The notes: generated by a model from the sequence alone, not told the origin. Positions 42,803-52,645 are shown, counted from the first letter of the stretch. The stretch: DNA of 64,000 nt from Burkholderiaceae bacterium (GCA_016790575.1 JAEUOU010000006.1:120737-184736); one strand, 5' to 3'. A program made the numbers and translations.

Positions 42803-44056
42803 ATGAGCGCCAATCCGTCCATTCTTGTCATCGGCACGGCCGACACCAAAAGCGACGAACTGCTGTACCTGGGCGATCGGGTGCGCGCGGCCGGCGGAAC
42901 GCCCGTGTTCATGGATGTGGGCGTGCTCGAACCCGCCACCTTCACGCCCGAATTCACCAACGACGCGGTCGCCCGCGCCGGCGGCAGCACTCTTGACACG
43001 CTGCGCGGCTGCGGCGATGAGAACACCGCGATGACCGCGATGGCCCGGGGGGCGGCGGCCCTGACCCTGGCCGCCTGGCGGGAAGGCCGCATCCAGGGGG
43101 TGTTGATGCTGGGCGGCAGCATGGGGACCGACCTGGCGCTCGACGTGGCGGCCGCGTTGCCGCTGGGTGTGCCCAAGGTGGTGATGTCGACCATTGCGCA
43201 TTCGCACCTGATTCCGCCCGAGCGCATCACCCCCGACCTGACGATGATGCTCTGGGCCGGCGGCCTGTACGGGCTCAACAGCATCTGCCGCGCCGCCTTG
43301 TCGCAGGCGGCCGGCGCGGTGGTGGGGGCGGCCCGCGTGGCCGAGCCGCCGCGGCGGGACCGACCCCTGGTCGGCATCACCTCGTTCGGCAAGAGCTGTC
43401 TGCGCTACATGGTGGCCCTCAAGCCCGCGCTGGAGGCGCGCGGTTTCGAGGTGGCGGTGTTCCACACCACCGGCATGGGCGGTCGGGCGTTCGAGAGCCT
43501 GGCGGCGCAAGGGGTGTTCGCGGCGGTGTTCGATTTCAGCCTGCAGGAGATCAGCAACCACCTGGGTGGCAGCTGTGTCACGGCCGGTCCGGACCGCCTG
43601 ACCGGGGCCGGGCGCGCGGGGGTGCCCCAGCTGGTGGCCCCTGGCGCGGTCGACATGATCGACTTCCCGGCCTGGGGCGGCCCGCCACCGGGGTTCGAGG
43701 GTCGCCCCAGCCATGACCACAACCGCTTGATCGCCTCGGCCACGCTGGACAGGCCGCGGCGCGAGGCGGTCGCAGCGGCGGTGGTCGAACGCCTGGCCGC
43801 CGCCACCGGGCCCACCCGGCTGTTGCTGCCGATGCGGGGCCTGCACGCCTGGGATCTGCCAGGTCAGCCACTGCACGACGCCCCGGGGCTGGAGGCTTTC
43901 CTCGGCGCGATCACCCAGATGGCCCGCGCGCGCGGGTTGGACTGGCAGGCCGTCGACGCCCACATCAACGACGACGCCTTTGTGGCGGCGGCACTGGCCG
44001 ATTTCGACGACTGGGTGGCGAAAGGTCGCATCCCTGCGGCGGGAGATCGGGCATGA
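42803..44056 (+). CDS. UPF0261 / Tm-1-like ATP-binding domain protein
   Basis: A 417-residue protein of the family named after the N-terminal half of tomato Tm-1. Family features include ILVIGTADTKSDELLYLGD at the N-terminus, GVLMLGGSMGTDLALD, MVSTIAHSHLIPP-like VVMSTIAHSHLIPP, LVGITSFGKSCLRYMV and GLHAWDLPGQP. The biochemical role is unknown; bacterial copies often sit in catabolic clusters. Here it follows the aminotransferase by 16 bp and overlaps the next HAD gene by 4 bp (ATGA), so it belongs to the P450-cluster transcription unit. Confidence 0.82.
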   Translation: MSANPSILVIGTADTKSDELLYLGDRVRAAGGTPVFMDVGVLEPATFTPEFTNDAVARAGGSTLDTLRGCGDENTAMTAMARGAAALTLAAWREGRIQGVLMLGGSMGTDLALDVAAALPLGVPKVVMSTIAHSHLIPPERITPDLTMMLWAGGLYGLNSICRAALSQAAGAVVGAARVAEPPRRDRPLVGITSFGKSCLRYMVALKPALEARGFEVAVFHTTGMGGRAFESLAAQGVFAAVFDFSLQEISNHLGGSCVTAGPDRLTGAGRAGVPQLVAPGAVDMIDFPAWGGPPPGFEGRPSHDHNRLIASATLDRPRREAVAAAVVERLAAATGPTRLLLPMRGLHAWDLPGQPLHDAPGLEAFLGAITQMARARGLDWQAVDAHINDDAFVAAALADFDDWVAKGRIPAAGDRA

Positions 44057-44721
44057 CAGCCCATCCGGCCGCCCTGGTGCTGGACTTCGGTGGCGTCATC
44101 AGCCGAACCCTGTTCGAGACCCATGCGGAGTCGGAGCGGGCTTTGGGGCTCGCACCGGGTTCGCTGCGTTGGCGCGGCCCCTTCGATCCGGCCGGCGACC
44201 CGCTGTGGCAGTCGATGCAGGCCGACGCGATCAGCGAGCGCGACTACTGGCTCGCCCGTACCCGGGAAGTGGGCGCGATGCTGGGCGAGTCGTGGGACCG
44301 CATGGAGCAGCTGGTGCGACGCGCGCGGGGTGCCGAACCGGATGCCGTGATCCGGCCCGAGGCCCGCGCCGCGATCGCGCAGGCCCGGGCGATGGGTGCG
44401 CGGCTGGCGATTCTGTCCAACGAACTGGACCTGTTCTATGGTGCCGACTTCCGCCGGCGCCTGCCGTTGCTCGATGATTTCGACGTGATCGTCGACGCCA
44501 CCTACACCGGCATCCTCAAACCCGATCCGCGGGCCTACGACTCCGTGACGCAGGCCTTGGGGGTGCCAGCGCCGTCGTGTGTGTTCGTGGATGACCAGGC
44601 GCGCAACGTCGCTGGCGCCCGCCGCGCCGGCATGGTGGCGGTGGAGCTGGATGTGCGCGCGCCGCAGCGGGCCTTTGACGAGGCCGTCGCGGCGCTGAAA
44701 GGCCTCACCGCCGCGAACTGA
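44053..44721 (+). CDS. HAD-superfamily hydrolase
   Basis: A 222-residue HAD-IA-like protein. Motif I is LVLDFGGVISR, with the nucleophile Asp retained and the second Asp replaced by Gly, as in epoxide-hydrolase-N or related subgroups. Motif II is LAILSNELD, the Lys is in YTGILKPDPRAYD, and motif IV is VFVDDQARNVAGA. A phosphatase or dehalogenase-type reaction is possible. It is the last gene of the cluster and overlaps the convergent transporter gene by 17 bp. Confidence 0.8.
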   Translation: MTAHPAALVLDFGGVISRTLFETHAESERALGLAPGSLRWRGPFDPAGDPLWQSMQADAISERDYWLARTREVGAMLGESWDRMEQLVRRARGAEPDAVIRPEARAAIAQARAMGARLAILSNELDLFYGADFRRRLPLLDDFDVIVDATYTGILKPDPRAYDSVTQALGVPAPSCVFVDDQARNVAGARRAGMVAVELDVRAPQRAFDEAVAALKGLTAAN

Positions 44722-45604
44722 CCACAATCCCCCCCACGATCAGCGCGAACGCCAGGGCGTGGTAGACCTTGGGCAGTTCGCCCAGAAACGCGGCCGACAG
44801 CACGGCGGCGAACAGTGGGGTGAGGTTGGAGAAGAACCCCGCCACGGCCGGGCCGGCGCGCTGCACGCCCAGGCCCCAGCAGCGGTAGGCGATCACCGCC
44901 GGGCCGATGGCCACAAACGCCAGTGTGGCCAGCAGCGGCCAGCCCCAGACGATGCGGGCCGGTGTCAGTGCCCACTCACCGGCGGTGAACGCGGCCGACC
45001 AGCCCAGGCCGTAGACCACCTGGGCCAGCAAAAACGCCGCCCAGTCGGCGCGGATGGCCTCGGGCTCGTCGCGGCGGGAGAGCAACCAGCTGTACCAGGC
45101 CCAGGACAGCGTGGCCAGCAGCATGTAGAGGTCTCCCGCCACCAGGCGCAGCGTCAGCAGCTGCGACCATTCCCCGCGCGACAGCACCACCAGCACCCCG
45201 GTCATGGACAGCACGGCGCCGGCCACCTGCGCCCGCGCCACCTGCGCGCCAAAAAACAGCGTGCCCAGCGCCAGCATCCACAGCGGCATGCTGGACGCCA
45301 CCAGCGTGACGTTCAGCGGTGTGGAGGTCTGCAGCGCCAGGTATTGCAGCGCGTTGTAGCAGCCCACCCCCAGCAGGCCCAGCAGCGCAAAGCGGCGCGG
45401 GTGGGCCCACAGGCCGCTGCCGCGGCGCAGCACCCACGGTGCCAGCGGCAGCAGGATGGCAAAGGCCAGTACCCAGCGCAGCAGGTTCAGCGTGATGGGC
45501 GGCACCAGATCGTTCACCAGGCGGCCGACCACCGCGTTGCCGGCCCACAGCAGCGGGGGGATGGTCAGCAACATCGCCGTGCCGGGGCTGAGCTTGTGTG
45601 TCAT
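44705..45604 (-). CDS. EamA/DMT-superfamily transporter
   Basis: A 299-residue protein with ten predicted helices and two EamA repeats. It begins AMLLTIPPLLWAGNAVVGRL and ends with GFFSNLTPLFAAVLSAAFLG and ALAFALIVGGIVVSSRR. The central helix ends LVVLSRGEWSQLL. The start is ATG 45604. It may export an amino acid or metabolite. Its convergent end overlaps the HAD gene; functional linkage to the P450 cluster is not implied. Confidence 0.87.
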   Translation of the reverse strand: MTHKLSPGTAMLLTIPPLLWAGNAVVGRLVNDLVPPITLNLLRWVLAFAILLPLAPWVLRRGSGLWAHPRRFALLGLLGVGCYNALQYLALQTSTPLNVTLVASSMPLWMLALGTLFFGAQVARAQVAGAVLSMTGVLVVLSRGEWSQLLTLRLVAGDLYMLLATLSWAWYSWLLSRRDEPEAIRADWAAFLLAQVVYGLGWSAAFTAGEWALTPARIVWGWPLLATLAFVAIGPAVIAYRCWGLGVQRAGPAVAGFFSNLTPLFAAVLSAAFLGELPKVYHALAFALIVGGIVVSSRR

Positions 45605-45712
45605 GCCCGGCACTGTAGCCGCTGCGCCCGCCCGGTGCGGCGGCAGGGTCGGGCGAAACATGGCAGGATGCAGCCTCGCTTTTTTCAGACCAACCGATTC
45701 AGGAGACTTTCC

Positions 45713-46696
45713 ATGACCCTTGCCGTCCAGATCGACCAGCCCGGTGGCCCGGAGCAGATGAAACTGGTCGACGTGACCGTGGGCGAGCCCGGCCCCGGTG
45801 AAATCCGCATCCGGCATCACGCCATCGGCCTGAATTTCATCGACGTCTACCAGCGCACCGGCCTGTACCCGCTGGCCATGCCGCTGAAGCTGGGCATGGA
45901 AGGCGCCGGCGTGATCGAAGCGGTGGGCGAGGGCGTCACCCACCTCAAGGTGGGCGACCGCGCCGCCTACGCCAGCCAGCCGCCCGGCAGCTATTGCGAG
46001 CTGCGGGTCATGCCCGCCAAATGCGTGTGTGTGCTGCCCGACGCCATCAGCTTCGAAACCGGCGCGGCCATGATGCTCAAGGGCCTGACGGCGCAGTACC
46101 TGCTGAAGAAGACGCTTCCGGTCGAGGGCCTGAAACACGGCGACTTCGTGCTGTTCCATGCCGCCGCCGGCGGCGTGGGCCTGATCGCCTGCCAGTGGGC
46201 CAAGGCGCTGGGCCTGCAGCTGATCGGCACCGCCGGCTCGGACGAAAAATGCGCGCTGGCGCTGGCCAACGGCGCGGCCCACGCCATCAACTACCGCACC
46301 GAGAATTTCGTCGAGCGCGTGAAGGCCATCACCGGCGGCAAAGGCGTGAAGGTGGTGTACGACTCGGTGGGCAAAGACACCTGGGACGGCTCGCTGGACT
46401 GCCTGCGGCCCTTCGGCCTGATGGCCAGCTTTGGCAACGCGTCGGGGCCGGTGCCGCCGTTCGCCCCTGCCACGCTGGGCGCCAAGGGCTCGATCTATGT
46501 GACGCGCCAGACCCTGTTCAGCCACATCACCAGCCGCGAAGCCACCCAGGCCATGGCCGACGACCTGTTTGCCGTGGTGCAAAGCGGCCAGGTGAAGATC
46601 CACATCGAACAGCGCTTCCCGCTGGCCCAGGTGCAGGACGCCCACCGCGCCCTGGAAGCCCGCCAGACCACCGGCTGCACGATTCTGACGCTGTAA
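45713..46696 (+). CDS. NADPH:quinone oxidoreductase (zinc-free MDR family, QorA-like)
   Basis: A 327-residue protein of the quinone reductase branch of medium-chain dehydrogenases. The N-terminal catalytic domain shows RHHAIGLNFIDVYQRTGLY and LGMEGAGVIEAVGEGV; no zinc-ligand Cys/His set is present. The nucleotide loop is LFHAAAGGVGLIACQWAK, followed by TAGSDEKCALALANGAAHAINY, which favours NADPH. It reduces quinones or enones. AGGAG stands seven bases before the ATG. Repeat R7 follows after about 28 bp. Confidence 0.9.
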   Translation: MTLAVQIDQPGGPEQMKLVDVTVGEPGPGEIRIRHHAIGLNFIDVYQRTGLYPLAMPLKLGMEGAGVIEAVGEGVTHLKVGDRAAYASQPPGSYCELRVMPAKCVCVLPDAISFETGAAMMLKGLTAQYLLKKTLPVEGLKHGDFVLFHAAAGGVGLIACQWAKALGLQLIGTAGSDEKCALALANGAAHAINYRTENFVERVKAITGGKGVKVVYDSVGKDTWDGSLDCLRPFGLMASFGNASGPVPPFAPATLGAKGSIYVTRQTLFSHITSREATQAMADDLFAVVQSGQVKIHIEQRFPLAQVQDAHRALEARQTTGCTILTL

Positions 46697-46724
46697 AACC
46701 CCGGGTCGGACGGATTTTTTGATG

Positions 46725-46766
46725 AAAACTGTCCATACCCAGCGCAATATGGTGATAGTTTGCTAT
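46725..46766 (-). repeat. Dispersed intergenic repeat, copy R7
   Basis: In reverse orientation: ATAGCAAACTATCACC, then ATATTGCGCTGGGTATGGAC. It lies between two co-directional genes, the quinone reductase gene and the VOC gene, and a second GCTAT follows a few bases to its right. The internal T run is replaced by ATATT here. Confidence 0.7.
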
Positions 46767-46813
46767 TCTATTGGTAGCTATTGCCGGAAGTTTGCGACCC
46801 ACTGGAGCTGTCC

Positions 46814-47299
46814 ATGACCCCGCGCGCCCGAAACACCGTGTGCCTCTGGTTTGACGGCGACGCCGAAGAGGCGGCGCGGTTTTATGCGTCGGTGTTCCCC
46901 GATTCGGCCGTGACGGCGGTGCACCGCGCGCCGGCCGACTACCCGGCTGGCCGACAGGGCGATGTGCTGACGGTGGAATTCACCGTGCTGGGCATGCCCT
47001 GCCTGGGCCTGAATGGCGGTCCGGGGCATCCGCACACCGACGCGTTTTCGTTCCAGGTGGCCACCGCCGACCAGGCCGAGACTGACCGCTACTGGCACGC
47101 CCTGGTGGACAACGGCGGCCAGGGCATCGCCTGCAGCTGGTGCCGGGACCGCTGGGGCATCTCCTGGCAGATCGCGCCGGCCATGCTGATGGACGCCATC
47201 ACCCACCCCGACCCGGCCAAGGCCAGACGGGCCTTCGACGCGATGATGACCATGGTGAAGATCGACATCGCCACCATCGAGGCGGCGCTGCGCGACTGA
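46814..47299 (+). CDS. VOC-family (PhnB-like) protein
   Basis: A 161-residue single-domain protein of the '3-demethylubiquinone-9 3-methyltransferase' VOC group (PF06983-type). Typical blocks are CLWFDGDAEEAARFYASVFPDS, DVLTVEFTVLGMPCLGLNGG, FQVATADQAETDRYWHALVDN and CRDRWGISWQIAPAMLMD, with a Met-rich C-terminal helix. The biochemical function of this group is unproven. ATG 46814 is preferred over an upstream in-frame start because GGAG sits seven bases before it. It is followed by an SRPBCC gene, a common pairing. Confidence 0.83.
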   Translation: MTPRARNTVCLWFDGDAEEAARFYASVFPDSAVTAVHRAPADYPAGRQGDVLTVEFTVLGMPCLGLNGGPGHPHTDAFSFQVATADQAETDRYWHALVDNGGQGIACSWCRDRWGISWQIAPAMLMDAITHPDPAKARRAFDAMMTMVKIDIATIEAALRD

Positions 47300-47367
47300 G
47301 TGCGTGTCCGCATCCATCCCTCACCGGCGCGCCGCAGGGACCGTCGGCAATACCCAAGGAGCTTGAA

Positions 47368-47844
47368 ATGCAGCAATCCGACCCGAATCCCCCGCTGGAG
47401 CTTGTCCTGGAGCGCCGTCTGGATGCGCCCCGCATGGCCATCTGGCGCTGCTGGACCGAGCCGGCGCTCATCGAACAATGGTTCTGTCCCAAGCCGTGGT
47501 TTGTCAGCGATGTGCGCAGCGATCTGCGGCCGGGCGGCGTCATAGCCATGGTGATGAACGGACCCGACGGTGAACGATTTCCGAATCAGGGCGTGTACCT
47601 GGAGCTTGAGGTCGGCCATCGGCTGGTCACGACCGACGCGTTCTCCAGCGCCTGGCGGCCCTCAGCCAAGGCCTTCATGGTCGCCGAAATCACCTTGCGC
47701 GACGCGCCCGGCGGCGGCACCGTGTACCGCGCGGTGGCCCGACACTGGAGCGAAGCCGATCGCCAGCAGCATGAAGCCATGGGATTCCATGAAGGCTGGG
47801 GCAAGGCCACCGATCAGCTCGAAGCCTTGGCCCGGACCTTGTAG
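47368..47844 (+). CDS. SRPBCC/AHSA1-family protein
   Basis: A 158-residue protein of the Activator of Hsp90 ATPase homologue 1-like (START-like) family. Features are LVLERRLDAPRMAIWRCWTEPALIEQWFCP at the N-terminus, DLRPGGVIAMVMNGPDG and the terminal helix GFHEGWGKATDQLEALA. Members bind small hydrophobic ligands; a specific role is not known. AAGGAG ends seven bases before the ATG. It is 68 bp after the VOC gene on the same strand. Confidence 0.85.
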   Translation: MQQSDPNPPLELVLERRLDAPRMAIWRCWTEPALIEQWFCPKPWFVSDVRSDLRPGGVIAMVMNGPDGERFPNQGVYLELEVGHRLVTTDAFSSAWRPSAKAFMVAEITLRDAPGGGTVYRAVARHWSEADRQQHEAMGFHEGWGKATDQLEALARTL

Positions 47845-47904
47845 TTCCCGGGCCAACGTCGGGTGGGATGGGTGCTCTGATGCGAAAAGGGGGAGCGAAT
47901 CCCT

Positions 47905-48405
47905 CTACCGCCCGCGCCGAACCCGCAGCAGCTCGTCCAGGATCAGCGCGCAGGCACCGATGGTGATGGCGCTGTCGGCAATATTGAAGGCCGGGAAGTG
48001 CCAGCCGCGCCAATGGAAGTCGAGAAAGTCGACCACATAGCCGTACAGCACGCGGTCGATCACGTTGCCGATGGCGCCGCCCAGAATGCAGGCCAGCGCA
48101 AACGCGAACAGGCGCTGCTGATGGTGACTGCGCAGCATCCAGATGATGAAGATCGCCGCAGCAACCCCGATCGTGGTGAAGAACCAGCGCTGCCAGCCGC
48201 CCGCCGAGGCCAGGAAGGAAAAGGCCGCGCCCGGGTTGTGCACCCGCACGATGTTGAAGAAGCTGGTCACCGGCGTGCTGTCGCCCAGGCGGTAATAGCC
48301 CAGGATGAGCACCTTGGTGAACTGGTCGGCGATGAGCAGGATCAGTGCCAGCCCGAGCCAGAGCCACATTCCGGACGAATTGCCGGCGCCACGGCGGGCG
48401 GCCAT
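47905..48405 (-). CDS. lspA: Signal peptidase II (prolipoprotein signal peptidase)
   Basis: A 166-residue inner-membrane aspartyl protease with four helices. The first region has [15 protein letters not shown]; catalytic Asp residues sit in [15 protein letters not shown] and FNIADSAI, with NPGAAFSF between. It cleaves signal peptides of diacylglyceryl-modified lipoproteins. Its ATG overlaps the ileS stop by one base (TGATG), and the ribF-ileS-lspA order is common in proteobacteria. Confidence 0.95.
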   Translation of the reverse strand: MAARRGAGNSSGMWLWLGLALILLIADQFTKVLILGYYRLGDSTPVTSFFNIVRVHNPGAAFSFLASAGGWQRWFFTTIGVAAAIFIIWMLRSHHQQRLFAFALACILGGAIGNVIDRVLYGYVVDFLDFHWRGWHFPAFNIADSAITIGACALILDELLRVRRGR

Positions 48406-51314
48406 CAGGCGAAACGGCGGCTTTCGCCGTCGCCCGTCAGGTTGCTCACGCAGCGGCCACAGATCGTGGGGTGGGCGGCGTCCGCGCCCACGTCATCCCG
48501 GTAGTGCCAGCAGCGCTCACATTTCACTGCCGCGCTGGGCGTCACCGTGATCTGCAGTGACTCGCCATCGAGCACTTCGGCGGCCGAGGTGATGGTGACG
48601 AACTTCAGGTCGTCGCCCAGCGATCGCAGCAGGGCCGCATCGTCGGCACCGGCGGTGATGCGCAAGGTGGCCTGCAGCGAGGAGCCGACCCGGCCTTCGG
48701 TGCGTACCGTTTCGATTTCCTTGTTGGCGAGGTCGCGGATCTGCCGCAGCCGGTCCCACTTGGCCAGCAGCGCCTCGTCGGGTGTGGCGAACGGCCAGAA
48801 GGTTTCGAAGAAGATCGATCCCTGATTCTTCTCGCCCGCGAACACGGCCCACGCTTCTTCGGCAGTGAAACTCAGGAACGGCGCCATCCAGCGCAGCATG
48901 GCGTGGGTGATCTGCCACAGCGCCGTCTGGGCGGACCGGCGCGCCAGGCTGCCGGTGGCCGAGGTGTAGAGGCGGTCTTTGAGTGCGTCCAGGTAGAACG
49001 CGCCCAGGTCTTCGGAGCAGTACACCTGCAGCTTGCTGACCACCGGATGGAACTCGTAGGCATCGAAATGACGCAGGATGTCGGCCTGCAACTGGCTGGC
49101 CCGGGCCAGCGCATAGCGGTCGATTTCGAGCATCCGTTCGAGCGGCACCGTGTCCAGCGTCGGGTCGAAGTCGCTGACATTGGCCAGCAGGAACTTCAGC
49201 GTGTTGCGGATGCGGCGGTAGGTGTCCACCACGCGGGCCAGGATCTTGTCGTCGATGTTCAGGTCACCCGAGTAGTCGGTGCTGGCCACCCACAGGCGCA
49301 CGATTTCGGCGCCGAGCTTGGTCGTCACGCTCTGGGGCTCCACCGTGTTGCCCAGGCTCTTGCTCATCTTGCGGCCCTGGCCGTCGGTGGCAAAGCCGTG
49401 GGTCAGCAGGCCGCGGTAGGGCGCGCGGTCGTAGAGGGCGCAGCCGAGCAGCAGCGAGCTGTGGAACCAGCCGCGGTGCTGGTCGTGGCCTTCGAGGTAC
49501 AGGTCGGCCTCGGGGCCCTGCGCGTGAAAGGCACCGTTGGGGTAGGCATGGGCGTGACTGCCGCGCAGCACGTGCCAGAAGGTGGAGCCGGAGTCGAACC
49601 AGACCTCCAGGATGTCGGTGCTCTTGGTGTAGTGCGCCGCATCGTCTGCGCCCAGGATGTCTTCGGCCGTGACACGGCTCCAGGCCTCGATGCCGCCCTG
49701 TTCGACGATGTCGGCCGCCTGGTCGAGGATCTCCATGGTGCGCGGGTGCAGCTCGCCGCTGTCCTTGTGCAGGAAAAACGGCACCGGAACGCCCCAGCTG
49801 CGCTGGCGCGAGATGCACCAGTCGGGGCGACCCGCGATCATGTCGCGCAGGCGGGCCTTGCCGTTTTCGGGGTAGAAGCGGGTGTGGTCGATGGCGGACA
49901 GGGCCAGCTGACGCAGTGTCCGGGGCGCCTTGTCCCTGGTGAACACCCCTTCGCCGTCGTCCATGCGGATGAACCACTGTGCGGCGGCGCGGTAGATCAC
50001 CGGCGTCTTGTGGCGCCAGCAGTGCGGGTAGCTGTGCACGATGGGCTGGGTGGCCATGAGTCGGCCGTGCTCACGGAGGGTGTCGATGATGACCGGGCAG
50101 GCCTTCCAGATGTTCAGGCCGCCGAACAGGGGCAGCTCGTCGGTGTAAGTGCCATTGCCCTGCACCGGGTTGAGGATGTCCTCGTACTTCATCCCGTGCG
50201 CGACGCAGGAGTTGAAGTCGTCCACGCCGTAGGCTGGCGAGGAGTGCACGATGCCGGTGCCGTCGCTGTCGCTGACGTAGTCGGCCAGATACAGCGGGGC
50301 GCGGCGACGGTAGCCATAGGCGGTGGTGGCCTCGCCGGCGTCGTGCAGGGGATGGCGGAACACCAGACCGCGCAAGGCCTCGCCCTTGGCGGTGGCCAGC
50401 ACCTGGCCGGTCAGGCCGTAGCGCTCCAGGCATTTGTCCACCAGGCTGGCGCCCAGCAGCAGTACACCGCGTGGGGTGTCCACCAGCGCATATTCCAGTT
50501 CGGGGTGGGCGTTGAGTGCCTGGTTGGCGGGGATGGTCCAGGCGGTGGTGGTCCAGATGACGGCAAAGGCCCGCTGGCCCGCCGGCAGGGCGGCCAGACC
50601 GAAGGCGCGGGCCAGGGCGCCTGCGTCGTCGGACTCGAAGGCCACGTCCAGGGTGTCGCTTTTCTTGTCGGCGTACTCGATCTCGAATTCGGCCAGGGAC
50701 GAGCCGCAGTCGAAACACCAGTACACCGGCTTGAGCCCGCGGTAGACGAAGCCGCGCTCGATCACCCGTTTGAACGCGCGGATCTGGCCGGCTTCGTTGG
50801 CCGGGTCCATGGTCTTGTAGGGGCGCTCCCAGTCGCCCAGCACGCCCAGGCGTTTGAAGTCTTCGCGCTGCTGGTCGATCTGTTCGGTGGCGTAGGCGCG
50901 GCTTTTGGCCTGCATGTCGTCACGGCTCAGGTTGCGGCCGTGCAGTTTTTCGATGGCGTTTTCGATCGGCAGGCCGTGGCAGTCCCAGCCGGGGATGTAC
51001 TGGGCGTCAAAGCCGGCCAGCTGGCGGCTCTTGACGATCATGTCCTTGAGCACCTTGTTCAGGGCGTGACCGATGTGCAGCTTGCCGTTGGCGTAGGGTG
51101 GGCCGTCGTGCAGCACAAACAGCGGGGCGCCCTGTCGGGCGGCGCGCAGGCGCTGGTACAGCGCCTGTTCGTTCCACGCTTTGGCCCAGGCCGGCTCGCG
51201 CTTGGGCAGGTCGCCGCGCATCGGAAACGGCGTGTCGGGCATGTTCAGCGTGGCGCGGTAGGCGCTGGCTTCGGGTTTGGCGGCGGATGCTGCAGCGGGT
51301 TGGGTGTCAGACAT
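48405..51314 (-). CDS. ileS: Isoleucyl-tRNA synthetase
   Basis: A 969-residue class I synthetase. The HIGH motif is in [18 protein letters not shown]; the editing domain contains the region [19 protein letters not shown]; the KMSKS loop is [15 protein letters not shown]; and the C-terminal zinc finger holds two Cys pairs in KCERCWHYR and ICGRCVSN. It charges tRNA-Ile in protein synthesis. ATG 51314 begins [12 protein letters not shown]; the frame continues upstream through repeat sequence that is not coding. No T-box-like leader is seen. Confidence 0.96.
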   Translation of the reverse strand: MSDTQPAAASAAKPEASAYRATLNMPDTPFPMRGDLPKREPAWAKAWNEQALYQRLRAARQGAPLFVLHDGPPYANGKLHIGHALNKVLKDMIVKSRQLAGFDAQYIPGWDCHGLPIENAIEKLHGRNLSRDDMQAKSRAYATEQIDQQREDFKRLGVLGDWERPYKTMDPANEAGQIRAFKRVIERGFVYRGLKPVYWCFDCGSSLAEFEIEYADKKSDTLDVAFESDDAGALARAFGLAALPAGQRAFAVIWTTTAWTIPANQALNAHPELEYALVDTPRGVLLLGASLVDKCLERYGLTGQVLATAKGEALRGLVFRHPLHDAGEATTAYGYRRRAPLYLADYVSDSDGTGIVHSSPAYGVDDFNSCVAHGMKYEDILNPVQGNGTYTDELPLFGGLNIWKACPVIIDTLREHGRLMATQPIVHSYPHCWRHKTPVIYRAAAQWFIRMDDGEGVFTRDKAPRTLRQLALSAIDHTRFYPENGKARLRDMIAGRPDWCISRQRSWGVPVPFFLHKDSGELHPRTMEILDQAADIVEQGGIEAWSRVTAEDILGADDAAHYTKSTDILEVWFDSGSTFWHVLRGSHAHAYPNGAFHAQGPEADLYLEGHDQHRGWFHSSLLLGCALYDRAPYRGLLTHGFATDGQGRKMSKSLGNTVEPQSVTTKLGAEIVRLWVASTDYSGDLNIDDKILARVVDTYRRIRNTLKFLLANVSDFDPTLDTVPLERMLEIDRYALARASQLQADILRHFDAYEFHPVVSKLQVYCSEDLGAFYLDALKDRLYTSATGSLARRSAQTALWQITHAMLRWMAPFLSFTAEEAWAVFAGEKNQGSIFFETFWPFATPDEALLAKWDRLRQIRDLANKEIETVRTEGRVGSSLQATLRITAGADDAALLRSLGDDLKFVTITSAAEVLDGESLQITVTPSAAVKCERCWHYRDDVGADAAHPTICGRCVSNLTGDGESRRFA

Positions 51315-51334
51315 GGGATGCGACTCGGTGGGGG

Positions 51335-51407
51335 CTTCGACAGGCTCAGCCCGGACGGGGTGTGGGGAGCGGGAGGAGGTTTTCCGTTCGCCCTGAGCCT
51401 GTCGAAG
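51335..51407. repeat. Inverted repeat pair upstream of ileS
   Basis: Arms of 24 bp (51335-51358 and 51384-51407) match at 20 positions. They contain TTCGACAGGCTCAG and its partner CTGAGCCTGTCGAA, separated by 25 bases. This motif is a familiar REP-like palindrome in betaproteobacterial genomes. It lies in the ribF-ileS gap. A degenerate second pair occurs near 54.4 kb. Confidence 0.75.
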
Positions 51408-51432
51408 GGCGGCGACCGGGCAGGCGTGGCGC

Positions 51433-52470
51433 CTAAATTCGGTCGCGGGTGGTCTGGCGGTGCGTTTCGGCGTGCATGGACGCAAAAAAGGCCCGTGCGT
51501 CGTCGCAGTCCCGCGCGATCCCTGCGGTCAGGGCGTCGAGGCTGTCGTATTTCAGTTCGTCGTGCAGTTTGTGCAGCAGGTCCACGCGGATGATTTTACC
51601 GTAGGCACCCTCGGCGCCGAGGCTGTCGGGCCAGTCCAGACAATGGGTTTCCAGCAGCACCCGCCCGCCGTTGACGTCGCCCGGATCCAGCGAGGGCCGG
51701 ATGCCCAGATTGGCGACGCCCGCGAGCGGGGCGTCCCCCAGACCGTGAACCCGCACCGCGAAGATGCCGCTGGCGGCGGGCTTCCAGTGCGCAAAGCGCA
51801 GGTTCAGGGTGCGAAAACCGTCGCCGTGCCCCGGGCGGGTTTCGGCCAGCTGGCGGCCGAGCTTGCGGCCGTGCACCACATGGCCGCTGATCGAGTAGGG
51901 CCGACCGAGCAGTCGGGCCACATCGTCCATCCGCCCTTGGGACAGGGCCTCGCGCACGGCCGAGCTCGACACCCGCAGGCCGTGTACCTCGTAGCTCATC
52001 ATGCGCGCGACGTCGAACCCGCGGGCCTGGCCAGCCGCATCCAGCATGGGGTAGTCGCCCGCACGTTTCGCGCCGAAGCGGAAGTCGTCCCCCACCAGCA
52101 CGTAGCGCACCCCGAGCCCGTCCACCAGCACCTGGTCGATGAAGGTTTGCGGTGATTGGGCCGCGAGTCGCGCGTCGAAGGGCAATACGACCACCTGGCG
52201 CACGCCGCAGCGCTCCAGCTCGGTGAGCTTGTCGCGCAGCGTGGCAATGCGGGCCGGGGCGAGTTCGGGTTTTTTCAGTGCGCCGGCGAAATAGTCGCGC
52301 GGGTGCGGCTCGAAGGTCATCACGCAGCTGTCCACGCCGCGGTGCGCCGCTTCGTTGTTCAGCAGCGCCAGCATGGCCTGGTGGCCGCGGTGCACGCCGT
52401 CGAAATTGCCAATGGTCAGCGCGCAGGCAGGGGCGATGCCAGGATGGTGGAAGCCGCGAAAGATCTTCAT
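51433..52470 (-). CDS. ribF: Bifunctional riboflavin kinase / FAD synthetase
   Basis: A 345-residue enzyme making FMN and then FAD. The N-terminal adenylyltransferase has [17 protein letters not shown] and [24 protein letters not shown] marks the end of that domain. The C-terminal kinase has [12 protein letters not shown], then [19 protein letters not shown] and LETHCLDW. Between LGRQL and GFRTLN nine additional residues (209-217, AETRPGHGD) interrupt the loop before the Thr-Leu-Asn motif, which in relatives reads GRxLGFxTxN. It is first in the ribF-ileS-lspA run, with repeat R8 just upstream. Confidence 0.93.
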   Translation of the reverse strand: MKIFRGFHHPGIAPACALTIGNFDGVHRGHQAMLALLNNEAAHRGVDSCVMTFEPHPRDYFAGALKKPELAPARIATLRDKLTELERCGVRQVVVLPFDARLAAQSPQTFIDQVLVDGLGVRYVLVGDDFRFGAKRAGDYPMLDAAGQARGFDVARMMSYEVHGLRVSSSAVREALSQGRMDDVARLLGRPYSISGHVVHGRKLGRQLAETRPGHGDGFRTLNLRFAHWKPAASGIFAVRVHGLGDAPLAGVANLGIRPSLDPGDVNGGRVLLETHCLDWPDSLGAEGAYGKIIRVDLLHKLHDELKYDSLDALTAGIARDCDDARAFFASMHAETHRQTTRDRI

Positions 52471-52489
52471 GCCGGAGGGTATGTTTTTT

Positions 52490-52525
52490 ATAGCGAAAAA
52501 TGACCTTTTTACGCTGGGTATGACC
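52490..52525 (+). repeat. Dispersed intergenic repeat, copy R8
   Basis: ATAGCGAAAAATGACC, then TTTTTACGCTGGGTATGACC. It is the only copy between divergent genes (ribF leftward, HNH gene rightward), 19 bases from the ribF start, so it lies in the ribF leader. The final GGC is changed to ACC. Confidence 0.72.
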
Positions 52526-52645
52526 TGAAATCGTCACAAAAAGACGGTATATTGTGACTCAGGCAGCTGTTGGCCCCCGGGGTTGACGGCTGGCACCATC
52601 CGCGTTTTCGGGTCAGTGGGTTGCTGCTGTGAAATGGAGGCGTTC

